A stretch of 42,566 nucleotides of DNA, from assembly GCA_023954095.1 (NCBI GenBank), contig JAMLIQ010000016.1:1-42566 (forward strand). The letters are read 5' to 3'. Source of the DNA: Burkholderiaceae bacterium. GTDB lineage: Bacteria > Pseudomonadota > Gammaproteobacteria > Burkholderiales > Burkholderiaceae_C. The position numbers were made by a program, and so were the translations under genes. The notes under the pieces were generated by a model. That model had not been told where the DNA came from. It was given only the letters and a program-made list of their open reading frames with translations, and did not search any database. Of this stretch, positions 42,060 through 42,566 are shown piece after piece (positions within the stretch are counted from its first letter, which is position 1; each line of letters begins with the position of its first letter).

Positions 42060-42566
42060 CTACGCCAAGGCCTCGGACGCGCCCGTCAGGCGCTGAACCA
42101 GGCCCTGCGCCAGGCGGTTGGTGATGCCGTAAATCGACAGCTGCGGGTTGGCGCCCACGCTGGTCGGGAAAATCGAGCCGTCGTGCACCGACAGGTTCTC
42201 GATCTGCCAGTGCCCGCCATCGGCGCGCACCACGCCCTGGGCCTCGCTCCCCGCCATGCCGCAGCCCCCCATGACATGGGCGCTGACCACCTTGGTCAGG
42301 AGCGGCTTCATCGGCAGCGCGGCGATTGCGTTCTGCGCCTGCGCCCACGACGTATAGGGCTGCGCCATCTCATGGACCGGCAGCACCTCTTTCGCACCGG
42401 AGGCGAACTGCAGTTCGGCCATGGCCAGCAAGGCACGGCGGGCGCCTTCCATCACAAAGCCGGTCAAGGGATAGTCCAGCACGGCCGATCCGTCGCTGCG
42501 CAGCTTGACACGGCCACCGGGCGCCTCGGGATGGAACCCGTCGCGCAGCAAGGCCAGCAGCACATG
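42060..42566 (-). CDS. GMC-family oxidoreductase, C-terminal fragment (continues beyond window)
   Basis: The C-terminal ~168 residues of a flavin-dependent glucose-methanol-choline oxidoreductase; the N-terminal FAD domain lies beyond position 42566. Recognised blocks are SAHVMGGCGMAGSEAQGVV, with the active-site histidine, and LSVHDGSIFPTSVGANPQLS followed by IYGITNRLAQ, the closing FAD/substrate motif. The frame is open to the edge; the GTG at 42563 is an internal Val, not a start. The substrate is unknown (cholesterol-oxidase/alcohol-dehydrogenase-like branch by the VMGGC motif). Confidence 0.9.
   Translation of the reverse strand, partial: HVLLALLRDGFHPEAPGGRVKLRSDGSAVLDYPLTGFVMEGARRALLAMAELQFASGAKEVLPVHEMAQPYTSWAQAQNAIAALPMKPLLTKVVSAHVMGGCGMAGSEAQGVVRADGGHWQIENLSVHDGSIFPTSVGANPQLSIYGITNRLAQGLVQRLTGASEALA

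Noticed and set aside
1-42566. Mobile elements, CRISPR arrays, toxin-antitoxin pairs or defence genes.
   Set aside because: No transposase, integrase, tandem spaced repeats or known defence motifs were seen in any gene I could read; the region looks like a stable chromosome.

Overview
The window reads as chromosomal DNA of a GC-rich betaproteobacterium, most likely a member of the Comamonadaceae (Acidovorax/Comamonas-like). The grounds are dense high-GC coding with G/C-rich third positions, a secondary infA, a SelO-MsrB-YciB-BolA-PpiC run, branched-chain-type ABC cassettes beside beta-oxidation genes, and a degenerate AT-rich intergenic repeat of the kind I associate with this family. I see no IS element, prophage, integrase or CRISPR array. 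No gap between genes exceeds 300 bases. Family assignments come from motifs I can read and from memory of the families; no database search was run.

Region 1 (1-13.8 kb, minus strand apart from the last regulator) looks like a carboxylic-acid catabolic island. It holds a thiolase (cut by the window edge), a membrane-anchored M20 peptidase, a bifunctional enoyl-CoA hydratase/3-hydroxyacyl-CoA dehydrogenase, a complete five-gene Liv-type ABC transporter (LivF, G, M, H and a binding protein), an AMP-forming acyl-CoA synthetase, a second binding protein and a divergent Crp/Fnr-family regulator. A 5-6-5 palindrome lies in the divergent gap. A terminator between the binding protein and the permease genes would favour binding-protein expression. 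The inferred logic is uptake, CoA activation and beta-oxidation of an unknown acid.

Region 2 (13.8-20.4 kb) has a lipoprotein carboxylesterase divergent from an AraC-type regulator. It is followed by a plus-strand run: SelO (protein AMPylase), MsrB (methionine sulfoxide reductase), YciB, BolA and a periplasmic parvulin, with two ATGA start/stop overlaps and a strong terminator.

Region 3 (20.4-30.1 kb) has a DUF1624 membrane protein, tRNA-Pro(UGG) with its terminator, infA, an HPP-CBS membrane protein, phosphatidylserine decarboxylase, RlhA, and an overlapping pair made of a CaCA-type exchanger and a Ca2+-type P-ATPase, probably a calcium-export unit.

Region 4 (30.1-42.6 kb) has MetY, a 7TM diguanylate cyclase, the ergothioneine genes egtD-egtB, a DUF808 membrane protein, tryptophanase, a phospholipase-D-type cardiolipin synthase, an SLC13/TrkA-C permease and the C-terminal part of a GMC oxidoreductase.

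The least ordinary signals are a ~50-70 bp degenerate repeat found at three gene borders and apparently once inside the selO reading frame, the CRP-like operator, the paired calcium transporters, a Walker A Lys-to-Arg change in LivF, and -10-like hexamers placed 6-7 nt before start codons.
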